A DNA stretch of 64,000 nucleotides, from NCBI GenBank assembly GCA_001411745.2, contig LIQB01000003.2, forward strand, positions 267,743 to 331,742, given 5' to 3'. Positions 26,773 through 36,765 of this stretch are shown here, one piece after another. The notes below the pieces were generated by a model. The model did no database searches and had not been told where the DNA came from. It saw only the letters and a program-made list of their open reading frames with translations. Position 1 is the first letter of the stretch, and every line of letters begins with the position of its first letter. The position numbers and the translations under genes were made by a program. The stretch is from Psychrobacter glacincola. GTDB lineage: Bacteria; Pseudomonadota; Gammaproteobacteria; Pseudomonadales; Moraxellaceae.

Positions 26773-27756
26773 TTACAGTGGCTCACCGCAATGTGGGCAA
26801 AAATTCTTTTGTCGTTCTTCCACTTCTCTTTCGCGGCGCTCAAGCTCTTGTTCGCGTAATACCTGCAATACGATATTTTGCGCCTGCTCTTTATCCAGTC
26901 CCAGCTCACGGCGAATTTTATCGATCATCATCTGATTTTTCACCAAATCAAAATCACTATCAATCAACTGTGCTCGAAAGTCCTGTTCAAGCTCTTCACG
27001 GCGCTGAGCAAGCTCATTTGCCAAACCAGTCGCTAAAATACCTGCAGGTAATGCCGCCAGCCCCACACCTAATATGGTAATAACCGCACCCAATATTTTA
27101 CCCGCATTAGTAATCGGCGTGACATCACCATAGCCCACCGTCGTTAGCGTCACCACCGCCCACCACATCGCTTTAGGTATCGACTCAAACTCTTCTGGCT
27201 GGGCGTGGTTTTCAACCAAGTAAATGCCGCTAGATGCCGTCACAATCATAATTATTAAGATAAAAATAACCGCTTGGAACGAGCCTTTTTCTTTGCTGAT
27301 GACCACCAATAAGATGCGTAACGAAGCAAAATAGCGGGTCAGTTTGAGAATTCGGAATAAACGTAATATACGTAAGAAGCGTAAATCAATCGTAACAAAG
27401 AAATTCAAGAAAGCTGGCGCAATGGCGACTAAATCAATCAACGCAGAAGGACTTTTCAACCACTCCCAGCGCTGACGCCAAGTGGTGCCATCTGGTTTTT
27501 CCTCGGCCACACTCCACAAACGCAGCAAATACTCAATAGAAAACACCACGATAGAGAAATTTTCAAACCAAGTAAAATACTCTTGATAAGGGTAATACCA
27601 ACTGTCAACCGACTCAGCAATAACCGCTGCTACATTGGTCATGATTAAAAATATTAAAAAGTAGTCAACGCAACGGCTAAACAGCGTATCGTGCTCATCA
27701 TTTTGCAGAATATCGTAAACGAAAAGACGCAAGCGCCGTATAGATTGGAATAGCAT
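26773..27756 (-). CDS. Voltage-gated-type potassium channel
   Basis: Inner-membrane ion channel of 327 residues with the six-helix Kv layout: S1 near 35-55, an arginine-rich S4 (RFLRILRLFRILKLTRYF, about 130-150), a pore helix and the selectivity filter TVGYGD in TLTTVGYGDVTP, followed by an S6 helix. The gating charges spaced every third residue support voltage sensing. The C-terminal ~90 residues are a charged coiled-coil-like region (DKEQAQ.. RREREVEERQ) ending in a CPHCGEPL half zinc ribbon, which could assist tetramerisation. AGGGA precedes the ATG. It is convergent with the TerD-like gene. Confidence 0.9.
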   Translation of the reverse strand: MLFQSIRRLRLFVYDILQNDEHDTLFSRCVDYFLIFLIMTNVAAVIAESVDSWYYPYQEYFTWFENFSIVVFSIEYLLRLWSVAEEKPDGTTWRQRWEWLKSPSALIDLVAIAPAFLNFFVTIDLRFLRILRLFRILKLTRYFASLRILLVVISKEKGSFQAVIFILIIMIVTASSGIYLVENHAQPEEFESIPKAMWWAVVTLTTVGYGDVTPITNAGKILGAVITILGVGLAALPAGILATGLANELAQRREELEQDFRAQLIDSDFDLVKNQMMIDKIRRELGLDKEQAQNIVLQVLREQELERREREVEERQKNFCPHCGEPL

Positions 27757-27937
27757 GCCGTCCCTATGCGGTGAAACACCGGTCTTATATTAGTATAATA
27801 AAGCAGTCATCACAGAATATGACATTAATGCTCGGTCACTATCAGTATTTCATACCCATCATTACTTAGCGATATAGTGCTCTTAAAGCATTACTAGTGA
27901 CAGGACTGTCTTATTTATTATGAAGCATGATCGGTGA

Positions 27938-28165
27938 TTATACTAAATTTAAATAGTACATGTAGGCAAACAAAATTAGCACCAGCACAATGGCGATGAT
28001 AGCGAAGCGTAAGAATCGTTCGTCAGCGCGTAATTGCTGACTGATATCTTGAGCAGGCAGCAAAAATAAGTTGCATTCAGGACAGCAAGAGTCCATCCGA
28101 TCCAATATCGTCACAGAACGTGCATTTGTGCAGCGTAGAGGAGAATTACTACAATAGCCAAGCAT
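27938..28165 (-). CDS. Small zinc-ribbon/single-helix membrane protein, unknown function
   Basis: A 75-residue protein not recognised as a named family member. The N-terminal half carries cysteines (LGYCSNSPLRC ... CCPEC) spaced like a small zinc ribbon; the C-terminal half has one hydrophobic helix (FAIIAIVLVLILFAYMYYL), so it is probably a C-terminally anchored membrane protein. Strong AGAGGGG about 10 bases before the ATG supports a real gene. Similar zinc-ribbon starts occur in front of OmpA-like or PstS-like domains; here no such domain follows. It is flanked by the K+ channel gene on the same strand and the divergent ompW. Confidence 0.6.
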   Translation of the reverse strand: MLGYCSNSPLRCTNARSVTILDRMDSCCPECNLFLLPAQDISQQLRADERFLRFAIIAIVLVLILFAYMYYLNLV

Positions 28166-28594
28166 AATATATTACCCCTCTTTTCCCACTCTCATTATTC
28201 ATTCGAAAAGTAATGAGACTATCATTACCGACTCTAAGCTTTTGACATTTTAATATTCTAAAAATATCAGCGAGAGTTTAGCACCATTGACTATCGACCA
28301 AATTCTAATGCCATACCTCTGTATAACATCAGCATGAAGGGATCTAAGTCTTGCTTCAAAAATGCTAACTGTCCTAAGTAATTTTTAATTACCTCGACAA
28401 ATATACCTTTAACGGTAAATTTATGCCATAAAAGCCATTAATATGCGTTTAAAACCTTACAGTAAATATGGTTTTGTATTATAATGGCGTTGTAATGTTA
28501 CAGGTTAGTCAATAATCATAACATTGTGTATCGGTACCTAATGTCATCCCTCGTTAGATAGCCACCGATAATCTTCTATCACGTTAAGGAATAA
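28166..28594. other. Intergenic region upstream of ompW
   Basis: 429 AT-rich bases between divergent genes. It holds the proposed ompW promoter at 28457-28485 and an untranslated leader of about 100 bases. No gene is seen. Confidence 0.45.
28457..28485 (+). promoter_or_regulatory. Probable sigma-70 promoter of ompW
   Basis: TTACAG (28457-28462), a 17-base spacer and a perfect TATAAT (28480-28485), about 110 bases before the ompW start. Read by eye, not tested. Confidence 0.5.
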
Positions 28595-29239
28595 ATGATG
28601 AAACTACAATCCCTAGTTTTAGCCACTGCTGCTGCACTTACTATGACCACAGCATTTGCTGTACCAGCTGGTACTTGGTCTGTCGCTGCTGGTGCTCACA
28701 TGGTTGACCCAAAGAGCGATAACGGTACACTGGCAGATGGCACTATTGGTGTCGACGTAGACAGTGATGTTCAACCAACCATTAGCGGCGAATATTTCGT
28801 TGCCAATAACATTGGTATTGAATTACTAGCGGCTACACCATTCCATCATGACATTACCTTAACTGCTGGCGATGCTACTATCGATGCTAAAACTCAGCAT
28901 TTGCCACCGACTCTATCGGTACAATATCACTTCGATGGCTACAACATGCCTATGAATGTGAAGCCATTTGTTGGTGTTGGTGTGAACTATACGACTTTCT
29001 TTAAAGAAAAAATCTATAGCGATGCTTTCGAAAAATTAGAACTTGATGATAGCGTCGGCGTTGCTGGTCACATCGGTCTTGACATACCTTTTGCCCCAAC
29101 TGAATACTTCCGTATTGATGCTCGCTATATGGACATCAAAACAGACGCCAGCGTAAAAGCTAATGGTGAGACCATTGACCTTGGTGAAGTTGACATCAGC
29201 CCTTGGGTATATGGCGTTGCTTTTGTTAAGACTTTCTAA
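28595..29239 (+). CDS. ompW: Outer membrane protein OmpW family
   Basis: Small eight-stranded outer-membrane barrel (214 aa precursor) thought to pass small hydrophobic compounds and often responsive to iron and osmotic stress. A clear signal peptide (MMKLQSLVLATAAALTMTTAFA) is followed by GTWSVAAGAHMVDPKSDNG, typical of OmpW. Later motifs GIELLAATPFHHDITL and LPPTLSVQYHF match the family, and the protein ends in a phenylalanine (FVKTF), as do many barrels. AAGGA lies just upstream of the two adjacent ATG codons; either could be used. A strong terminator follows, so the gene is monocistronic. Confidence 0.92.
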   Translation: MMKLQSLVLATAAALTMTTAFAVPAGTWSVAAGAHMVDPKSDNGTLADGTIGVDVDSDVQPTISGEYFVANNIGIELLAATPFHHDITLTAGDATIDAKTQHLPPTLSVQYHFDGYNMPMNVKPFVGVGVNYTTFFKEKIYSDAFEKLELDDSVGVAGHIGLDIPFAPTEYFRIDARYMDIKTDASVKANGETIDLGEVDISPWVYGVAFVKTF

Positions 29240-29265
29240 TATAACATAAAGTAATGTGAATAAAA

Positions 29266-29292
29266 AAAGCTGGCTTAATCGCCGGCTTTTTT
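29266..29292 (+). terminator. Intrinsic terminator after ompW
   Basis: AAAGCTGGC / GCCGGCTTT stem (one wobble), loop TTAATC, then TTT. Confidence 0.85.
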
Positions 29293-29396
29293 GTATCTAA
29301 AGTTTAAGCAACAACTATTATAGATAAAAACGATTGTGCTACAGTCATTAACCGCTAAAAATCTGGTGACTATTAATATCAAATTTTAATCATAAA

Positions 29397-29422
29397 AAAA
29401 GACTATACTAAGACAGTCTTTT
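29397..29422 (-). terminator. Intrinsic terminator after aceF
   Basis: Stem AAAAGACT / AGTCTTTT with a 10-nt loop and T run on the minus strand, 28 bases after the aceF stop. Confidence 0.65.
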
Positions 29423-29449
29423 TTCAGATCCTTTTAGTACAAACGATTC

Positions 29450-31186
29450 TTACAGCAAAATACGGCGCGGATCAGCCAGCAATGTTGCGATATAGCGGGT
29501 AAATACGGCAGCATCTGCGCCATTAATCACACGGTGATCGTAAGACAATGATAATGGCAACATGAGACGCGGCTCAAAGCTTTGCTTCTTAGCATCCCAA
29601 CGTGGCTGCATGCTTGCCTCAGACACACCTAAAATACCCACTTGAGGCCAATTTACTAATGGCGTAAAGGCAGTACCACCCAAGTTACCTTGGCTTGATA
29701 TGGTAAAGCTTGCGCCTTGCAAATCTTTAGTAGTGAGTTTTTTGTCACGCGCTTTTACCGCAAGCTCACCAATTTCAATGGCGATTTGCTTCAAGCCTTT
29801 ATCCTGCACATTCTTGATAACAGGTACGATGAGACCATCATCCGTTGCCACCGCGATGCCCATATTGACACTTTTGCGCAAGATAACTTGCGTATTGTCG
29901 TCGCTTAAATGACTGTTAAAACGTGGATGCTGTGTTAAGGCATAGGCCGTCGCTTTGACCACGAACGCTAAAATCGTGAAACCGATACCTTCTGCTTTCA
30001 TGCTACCTTTTAGCTCGCCACGCAGTTTTTCTGTCTCAGTGATATCAGACAAATCAAACTGGGTCACTTGTGGCAACAAGGTATTGTAGTTGAGCTGCGG
30101 TATCGAGACTTTTTGTAGACGGCTAAGGTCTTGGGTTGTTGTTTCACCCCAAATCTCAACGTTACTCATGTCAGGTAAGCTTGGCAGGCTAGCGCTGGCT
30201 ACATTGCCACTGGCAGGTGCCGCTTTTTGAGTGCTTAAGCTTTCTTTAACATGCGCAAACAAGTCTTCTTTTAGAATGCGATCATTTAGCGCCGAACCAT
30301 TCACTTGGGTGATATCGACACCTAACTGACGCGCCAGCTTACGTACGGCTGGACCTGCATATACGTCAACCAACTTTTCATTGACCTGTGCTTCAGTCAA
30401 CTTATCAGCTTGCTTACTAGTGACCGCATTAGGCGTTGTAGATTTTTCTGCCTGTTTTGGCTCACCCGTTGTTTTAGCAGCAGCTTTTTCTTCTGCTTTG
30501 GCTGGTGCTGAAGGCTTTGGCTCAGCGCTATCTGATGTAGACTCACTTTCATCAGCAGCATCTGTACCACTACTCATGATAACGATAAAGTCTTGACCAT
30601 TAGCAACCATGTCACCTGTTTCAACCAGTATTTTTTCAATCTTACCAGCGACTGGTGCGGGTACTTCTACCGATGCTTTATCAGATTCAATCAATAGGAT
30701 TGATTGATCCGCAGTCACGATGTCACCAACACTGACCATGATTTCAGAAACTTGCGCTTCATCAACACCTAAATCTGGCAATGCATGAGTGGTCGATTTA
30801 CCAGCGTTAGACGCAGGCTTGTCATTAGAGTCAGACGAGGCTGATTCAGTTGCCGCAGGCTCAGCCTTTGTTTCTGGCTTAGCAGCCGTTTCATCTGCCT
30901 TTTGCTTCTCGTCAGCAGCGCTATTTTCTTTAGTGTCTACATTGCTTTCTGCACTGTCTTCTACGCTTTCAAGCTCGATAAGCACCATACCTTCACTGAC
31001 CTGATCACCAACAGCAACGCTGATTTTGGTGACTTTGCCAGCAGCGGAACTTGGTACTTCAACCGAGGCTTTGTCAGATTCTAATAGAATGATGTTGTCA
31101 TCTTTTGCGATGACATCACCCACTTCTACCATAATTTCGCTGACTTCGGCGCTATCAACACCCAAATCGGGGGCTTTAATATCCAT
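29450..31186 (-). CDS. aceF: Pyruvate dehydrogenase complex E2, dihydrolipoamide acetyltransferase
   Basis: Core acetyltransferase of the pyruvate dehydrogenase complex (578 aa): transfers acetyl from lipoamide to CoA. Two lipoyl domains are visible, with lipoylated lysines at 39 and 170, both within ESDKASVEVP. Long Ala/Glu/Lys/Ser linkers follow each. A peripheral-subunit-binding domain (GPAVRKLARQLGVDI) and the C-terminal catalytic domain come next. The catalytic motif reads DHRVING, with Asn in place of the usual Asp in DHRxxDG, a variant I recall from Azotobacter-type E2p. AGGAG precedes the ATG. It lies 25 bases after aceE; E3 is not in this operon. Confidence 0.96.
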   Translation of the reverse strand: MDIKAPDLGVDSAEVSEIMVEVGDVIAKDDNIILLESDKASVEVPSSAAGKVTKISVAVGDQVSEGMVLIELESVEDSAESNVDTKENSAADEKQKADETAAKPETKAEPAATESASSDSNDKPASNAGKSTTHALPDLGVDEAQVSEIMVSVGDIVTADQSILLIESDKASVEVPAPVAGKIEKILVETGDMVANGQDFIVIMSSGTDAADESESTSDSAEPKPSAPAKAEEKAAAKTTGEPKQAEKSTTPNAVTSKQADKLTEAQVNEKLVDVYAGPAVRKLARQLGVDITQVNGSALNDRILKEDLFAHVKESLSTQKAAPASGNVASASLPSLPDMSNVEIWGETTTQDLSRLQKVSIPQLNYNTLLPQVTQFDLSDITETEKLRGELKGSMKAEGIGFTILAFVVKATAYALTQHPRFNSHLSDDNTQVILRKSVNMGIAVATDDGLIVPVIKNVQDKGLKQIAIEIGELAVKARDKKLTTKDLQGASFTISSQGNLGGTAFTPLVNWPQVGILGVSEASMQPRWDAKKQSFEPRLMLPLSLSYDHRVINGADAAVFTRYIATLLADPRRILL

Positions 31187-31211
31187 GATTTATCTCCTAG
31201 TCTTATGATTA

Positions 31212-34025
31212 TTATTCTTTGACATCACCGTTATTAAGTAAAGTCGCATCCGCTTGATCTTCAGCCCGACCCTCGTTGCTGATTTCATCATCATCTTCAG
31301 CGACAAATTCAGGGACAGGATTTGGATTAACATTACCAGGTGCTGGTGCATCAGGAGAATGATCATAATAAGGCTGTTGTTGCCATGCAGGTGGCTGATC
31401 CACATCGATACCTAAGCTTGAAATAGCATCTTTCACCAAACGCATCTCAACTTCACCCTCATCCGCTAGGCGTTTGAGCGTCGCAACCACGATATGTGCG
31501 GCATCAACGTTAAAGAAACTACGCAAATTTTCACGAGTATCAGAACGACCGTAGCCATCTGTGCCTAAAGTCGTATAAGGACGATTATCTGGCAACCAAG
31601 CACGGATTTGCTCTGAATAATTGCGCATATAATCTGTCGCAGCGACGACGATACCTTCGTGCGGCGCTAACTGCTCAGTGACCCATGGCACCCGCTCTTC
31701 ATCCATTGGATGCAAGCGATTGTAGTCATCACAAACCATGCCGTCACGAGTCAACTCGTTAAAGCTGGTTACACTCCAAACGTTGGAGGTGATATTGAAC
31801 TCATCTTTTAGAATCTGCGCCGCTTTTTGTACTTCACGTAAAATAACGCCAGATCCTAACAGCTGCACTTGAGTTGAACCATTGTCTTCGAGCAAATACA
31901 TACCACGCTTGATGCCTTCTTCCGCGCCTTCTGGCATCGCAGGTTGCTCGTAGTTTTCGTTCATTAGCGTTAAGTAATAATAAACGCGTTCGCCTTCACC
32001 ATACATACGGCGTAGACCATCATGCATCACAACCGCTAGCTCATAACCGAAGCAAGGATCATAAGTCACACAGTTAGGCACAACGTTAAATAAGATTTGT
32101 GAATGACCATCTTGATGCTGCAAGCCTTCGCCGTTTAAGGTGGTACGACCAGCTGTTGCACCCAGTAAGAAACCTTGTGCTTGACAATCGCCTGCCGCCC
32201 AAGCCAAATCACCCACACGTTGGAAACCAAACATCGAGTAATAGATATACATCGGAATCATCGGTAGCGCGTTCACAGAATAACTGGTTGCCAACGCTAT
32301 CCACGTACTCATTGCGCCTGCTTCGTTGATGCCTTCTTCTAACATGTGACCGTCGATGGCTTCTTTATAGCCCATCAACGCTTCACTGTCTTCTGGTGTA
32401 TATTTTTGACCAACCGCAGAATAGATACCCAATTGACGGAACATACCTTCTAAACCAAAAGTACGCGCTTCATCAGGTACAATCGGCACGACGCGATCTT
32501 GGATGTCTTTATTTTTTAGCATAGCTGACAACAAGCGTACGAATACCATCGTTGTCGATTGCTCTTTACCATTGCTGCCTTTTAGCACTCGATCAAACAT
32601 TGACAGTTCAGGGATATTCAATGGAATATGTCCACTGCGGCGATTTGGCAAATGACCACCTAGCGCTTCGCGGCGACCTTTAAGGTACTTCATCTCCGCT
32701 GAACCTTCTTCAGGGCGATAGAATGGTAGCGTCTCTAGCTGCTCGTCAGTAAATGGTAAATCAAAGCGATCACGGAAATACATCAACGCTTCTTGATCGA
32801 GTTTCTTAATCTGATGTGATTTATTGACCGCTTGTGTTTGAGCCGATAAGCCATAGCCTTTAACGGTTTTGACTAAAATAACGGTTGGCTGACCTTTGGT
32901 TTTCATCGCTTCACTGAATGCGGCATACACTTTCATTGGATCATGACCACCACGATTCAAGCGCGAGATATCCTCATCAGATAGCGCATCAGCCATCTCT
33001 TCTAACTCAGGATATTTACCAAAGAACTCTTTGCGAGTGAACTCAGCTGTACGGGCTTCGTATAGCTGATACTCACCATCGACCACTTCTTCCATACGAT
33101 GTTTGAGCACGCCCGTTTTGTCATTGGCAAGTAAGCTGTCCCATTTACCACCCCAGATAACTTTAATCACTCGCCAGCCAGCCCCGCGGAACACAGACTC
33201 TAGCTCTTGGATAATTTTACCGTTACCACGGACTGGACCATCAAGACGCTGTAAATTACAGTTGACGACCCATATGAGGTTATCTAGCTTTTCACGACCA
33301 GCGAGAGAAATAGCCCCTAAGCTTTCTGGCTCATCCGTTTCACCATCACCCAAGAACGTCCAAATCTTACGACCTTCTTTCTCTAGCAGACCGCGGTTTT
33401 CCATATAGCGATGTACATGCGCATGATAAATCGACATGATCGGACCAAGTCCCATCGATACAGTTGGGAACTGCCAATAATCTGGCATGAGGTACGGATG
33501 CGGATAGCTTGATAAGCCTTTGCCGCCGACTTCACGACGGAAATTATCCAGCTGATCTTCGGTCAATCGACCTTCTAAATAAGAACGCGCATAAATACCG
33601 GGTGCTGAGTGACCTTGATAATAAATCATGTCACCACCGAAATGATCGCTGGCAGCACGGAAAAAATGGTTGAAACCTGTCTCATATAGCGTGGCACTAG
33701 AAGCGAATGTTGCTAAGTGACCACCCAAATCGTCGTCATTTTTGTTTGCACGCATGACCATGGCCAATGCGTTATAGCGAATCAAAGCACGGATTTTGCG
33801 CTCAATGGTTAGGTCGCCAGGGTACATCGGTTCATCTTCAACGGCAATGGTATTGATATAAGCGGTATCGAGACGATTGAACGGCAGATCTTCTTGAACT
33901 GCCATATTGTATAAAGCTTTTAGCAGAAACTGAGCTCGATCTTTGTCTGCATGTTTGATAACAGATTCAAACGCTTCCAGCCACTCTTGGGTTTCGGTGC
34001 TATCAGCATCCTTATAATAATTCAT
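31212..34025 (-). CDS. aceE: Pyruvate dehydrogenase E1 component (homodimeric AceE)
   Basis: Thiamine-diphosphate enzyme (937 aa) that decarboxylates pyruvate and reductively acetylates E2 lipoyl groups. The homodimeric type is shown by its length and the unsplit chain; the ThDP motif GDGETDEPES...NL is present (FLGDGETDEPESL ... NCNLQRLDGPV), and the HGKGYGLS-like and SSYPHPYLMPDYW blocks match gammaproteobacterial AceE. A GTG at 34028 precedes the ATG at 34025; I use the ATG, with AGGA eight bases upstream. The C-terminal ~40 residues are proline- and acid-rich. It forms an operon with aceF; no pdhR-type regulator is adjacent. Confidence 0.97.
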   Translation of the reverse strand: MNYYKDADSTETQEWLEAFESVIKHADKDRAQFLLKALYNMAVQEDLPFNRLDTAYINTIAVEDEPMYPGDLTIERKIRALIRYNALAMVMRANKNDDDLGGHLATFASSATLYETGFNHFFRAASDHFGGDMIYYQGHSAPGIYARSYLEGRLTEDQLDNFRREVGGKGLSSYPHPYLMPDYWQFPTVSMGLGPIMSIYHAHVHRYMENRGLLEKEGRKIWTFLGDGETDEPESLGAISLAGREKLDNLIWVVNCNLQRLDGPVRGNGKIIQELESVFRGAGWRVIKVIWGGKWDSLLANDKTGVLKHRMEEVVDGEYQLYEARTAEFTRKEFFGKYPELEEMADALSDEDISRLNRGGHDPMKVYAAFSEAMKTKGQPTVILVKTVKGYGLSAQTQAVNKSHQIKKLDQEALMYFRDRFDLPFTDEQLETLPFYRPEEGSAEMKYLKGRREALGGHLPNRRSGHIPLNIPELSMFDRVLKGSNGKEQSTTMVFVRLLSAMLKNKDIQDRVVPIVPDEARTFGLEGMFRQLGIYSAVGQKYTPEDSEALMGYKEAIDGHMLEEGINEAGAMSTWIALATSYSVNALPMIPMYIYYSMFGFQRVGDLAWAAGDCQAQGFLLGATAGRTTLNGEGLQHQDGHSQILFNVVPNCVTYDPCFGYELAVVMHDGLRRMYGEGERVYYYLTLMNENYEQPAMPEGAEEGIKRGMYLLEDNGSTQVQLLGSGVILREVQKAAQILKDEFNITSNVWSVTSFNELTRDGMVCDDYNRLHPMDEERVPWVTEQLAPHEGIVVAATDYMRNYSEQIRAWLPDNRPYTTLGTDGYGRSDTRENLRSFFNVDAAHIVVATLKRLADEGEVEMRLVKDAISSLGIDVDQPPAWQQQPYYDHSPDAPAPGNVNPNPVPEFVAEDDDEISNEGRAEDQADATLLNNGDVKE

Positions 34026-34655
34026 CACTATTGTCCTTTTTTATCAGTCAGTCCTGCCCGAAGACAGGATATTATTAAATCAAAGTGTTACTTCAATATT
34101 GTCGTGCGGGAATAATTTTCTCAATGACTTCCTTGTTAATTTTAAGAAGTGAGATTTATAGTAGGGTGCGGTTATGCAGCAGTATTTGACCGACTCATCA
34201 TCTGGAGCAGCCTCACATAGCCAAAATAAAAACAGTGCTACTATCCATGGCATATGAACTGAGTATTTAAAAGTGGTTAGATAATAAAATGCTAACCCAA
34301 CTTTTATAGTCAATTATCAAATGATAATAACTCTTTATTATAGGCTCTTATGCTGCAGTTGTTTATAGCTGTAAAGAAATGGTGATATGACAAGTATTTT
34401 TGAAATAAATAATCATTAGTTTTTTTAGAAATGTTTCAATGAAATATAAGGATTGTTTGCTAACGAGCCAACATCTATAACTAGATACTGTAGCTGGTCA
34501 TGAAATATCTGCCATTCATCCACTTCGTAGGACTTTTACGAAATTATTGCTTAATATGTTAAGTTACGTAATACATACATTAGTTTAGTTAGTGAAATAA
34601 TTGAGAACTAGTTAAACGCTTATAGCAAGTTTTAGCTTCTTATAGGGATAACCAT
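34026..34655. other. Divergent intergenic region, aceE / 675-aa secreted protein
   Basis: 630 AT-rich bases. A 77-codon minus-strand frame (34080-34313) is judged spurious. Promoters for aceEF and for the secreted protein must lie here, but I cannot place them with confidence. Confidence 0.4.
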
Positions 34656-36683
34656 ATGCATAAAATGCCATACGTTCTAAATTCAATAATTTCACAACTA
34701 TTCAGTGAACATATATATCGGGTGCTGGCATTGATAGCTGCTATGGGCTTGATGTTGGTTAGTAATGGCGCCTTTGCGGCTGACCCCAATCCTTTTGAGT
34801 CTTCTCCAACTTCTGACTTGGCAAGTTGCCCTGTGAATCATAAAATGTACTATATTGGTGCTAATGCTCCTACCCCTAATAAAGACTATCCCGTAACCTC
34901 GCAACCTCTTGACTGGACTGCTGGAAGTGATAATAGAACTTTTACTTTTACAGAAGGCTCAGATAAAAAAGAATTTGTAATCTATTTTCCTCTACTTTTG
35001 GACTTGAATACTAATTATGGTGGTACCCCGCCCTTCTTTGGTTCTATTAATGGTGCCACTACGTCAGCATTGAATCTAGTCCACAACTCTCCTTCGATCA
35101 AAAATAATCATAGTCTGAATGTAAGTATCAATCGATCGGTGAGTAAAGTTGGATACAAGATACAAGATTTAGATTCTACAATTAGTTCTAGACAAGTACC
35201 TTATATTGAGGAGGTTGATGTTTCTGCTAATCGAGGACAGTTGACATTTAATACAAGTTTTCATACGAGAAATCCTGCTGGTAATGTTGTGACAGCTCGT
35301 TCAGGACTCAACTGCGGTGTTGGAGGATGTACTATAGATGCTGCTTGGAACTACAGTATTGCAAATACTACTCTAAACCTTAAGCACAACAACACTCTTA
35401 CACAAACCAATAGCCCACATGCTATCGGCTACTCCGACTTTTATTTTTGTCTAGCACCACCGAAACTCATTGTGAAAAAAGCGTTAACTGGTACTCGTTT
35501 TAACGACAGTGATACTAAGCGTGACCAATTCAACATTAAAGTAGCTGGTGGAAAATTAACTCCTGATAGTCAAGGCTCTACAGCGTCTTTTACAACAACA
35601 GGGGCAGGTTCGACCATAACTAATGGAAGCACTGTTACCCCATTGGAATTAGCCCCAAGTACAACCTATACCATATCTGAGAATATAATAAATGGTGATG
35701 CTACTAACTATAATACTAGCTATGTCTGTAGCAATGCAACGACTGGTAGCAACTCAAGCACGCCTTCTGGAAACACAAGCTCTTTTGCGTTATCAAACTT
35801 AAATTATGGTGACGAGGTTACTTGCATTATTACCAACACACCAAAATCTTATAACTTTTCAGGAACCGTTTTTGATGACAATGGCGGAATTACTGCTGCA
35901 GACGCTACTAAACAGAATATCACTAGCACCTTTATTGGAAACAGCGCTTATTTTAATGGCATCTTAGATAGTAATGAGTCGGGAATATTCGATAGCGGTT
36001 TGCAAGTTACTTTAACAAACTGCAGTGGCGTTAGAGTTGACACAAGCTCAGCCAATCCACAAACAGTATCAAGCTCAGGTAAATACAATTTTGTTGTTCA
36101 ATCAGGTGCACTGCCAGCCAGAGTCTGCTTAGTAGAAACCGAGCCAACTTCGTGGAGTTATAGTGTAGATACCACTGCTAATACCAGAGAAGTAACGCTT
36201 ACTAATAACACATACATATATAATAATTTAGACTTTGGTGAAGTAAAAGCCGATAACACTGCATTGGTGCTTATCAAATACCAGTATGTGCATGAGTGTA
36301 ATAGTAGTCTAAACTATACATCTATTACAAACACCTCAGACCCAAGTACAGGCTTTAGCACATCTGCTCCTAGTAGCAACGTAATTCCAGGAAAATGCAT
36401 TGCTTATAAAATCGAAGCTTACAATCGCGGGCACATTAGTTTGACAGATATACAAATTTCTGATGTGTTACAGAACGTCAAAGTGAAATCCGAGTTTCAT
36501 CTACCTAAAGCATTAGGAGTTCCTCCGTCGACATTTCAGTCAACAAATCAAACAGGGTCGATAGGGCAAAATGAAACTATTATTTCTGACAAATTCACCT
36601 TAAGCAATACTGTCTCAAGCACCACAACCTCGAAAGCAACTTTGTATTTCAATACCAAATATGGCACTACTGTGAATCCTTAG
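34656..36683 (+). CDS. Secreted multi-domain surface protein (SpaA/prealbumin-like and DUF11-like modules)
   Basis: A 675-residue exported protein of unknown function. An N-terminal hydrophobic stretch ending at SNGAFA|ADPNP (about residue 41) is a signal peptide. Residues ~60-270 form a Ser/Thr/Asn-rich beta domain. A prealbumin/SpaA-like module follows (LIVKKALTGTRFND... to about 390), then an SdrD-B-like segment (SGTVFDDNGG ... FDFGEVK) and a C-terminal DUF11-like module (about 535-675) with Cys548 and Cys581. This last module resembles the end of the 677-aa protein at 37473-39506. No LPXTG or barrel is present. GGGA precedes the ATG. A terminator at 36736 makes it monocistronic, just upstream of the DUF11 operon. 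Possibly a surface adhesin or fibre subunit. Confidence 0.75.
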   Translation: MHKMPYVLNSIISQLFSEHIYRVLALIAAMGLMLVSNGAFAADPNPFESSPTSDLASCPVNHKMYYIGANAPTPNKDYPVTSQPLDWTAGSDNRTFTFTEGSDKKEFVIYFPLLLDLNTNYGGTPPFFGSINGATTSALNLVHNSPSIKNNHSLNVSINRSVSKVGYKIQDLDSTISSRQVPYIEEVDVSANRGQLTFNTSFHTRNPAGNVVTARSGLNCGVGGCTIDAAWNYSIANTTLNLKHNNTLTQTNSPHAIGYSDFYFCLAPPKLIVKKALTGTRFNDSDTKRDQFNIKVAGGKLTPDSQGSTASFTTTGAGSTITNGSTVTPLELAPSTTYTISENIINGDATNYNTSYVCSNATTGSNSSTPSGNTSSFALSNLNYGDEVTCIITNTPKSYNFSGTVFDDNGGITAADATKQNITSTFIGNSAYFNGILDSNESGIFDSGLQVTLTNCSGVRVDTSSANPQTVSSSGKYNFVVQSGALPARVCLVETEPTSWSYSVDTTANTREVTLTNNTYIYNNLDFGEVKADNTALVLIKYQYVHECNSSLNYTSITNTSDPSTGFSTSAPSSNVIPGKCIAYKIEAYNRGHISLTDIQISDVLQNVKVKSEFHLPKALGVPPSTFQSTNQTGSIGQNETIISDKFTLSNTVSSTTTSKATLYFNTKYGTTVNP

Positions 36684-36735
36684 TAACTATTCCCCCTTGC
36701 TATATTATCAACTCTAAAAAATATTTTTTACTGAC

Positions 36736-36765
36736 AAAAGCCCTATCTCTATAGATAGGGCTTTT
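36736..36765 (+). terminator. Intrinsic terminator after the 675-aa secreted protein gene
   Basis: Perfect 13-bp stem AAAAGCCCTATCT / AGATAGGGCTTTT with loop CTAT, then TTTT-rich sequence. Confidence 0.9.

Noticed and set aside
29450-31160. Asn replacing Asp in the AceF DHRxxDG motif as a sign of inactivation
   Set aside because: As far as I recall, Asn is the normal residue in Azotobacter/Pseudomonas-type E2p enzymes, so activity is expected.
34080-34313. 77-codon minus-strand frame between aceE and the 675-aa protein gene
   Set aside because: No recognisable domain, no convincing ribosome site and AT-rich random-looking composition; more likely non-coding promoter region.
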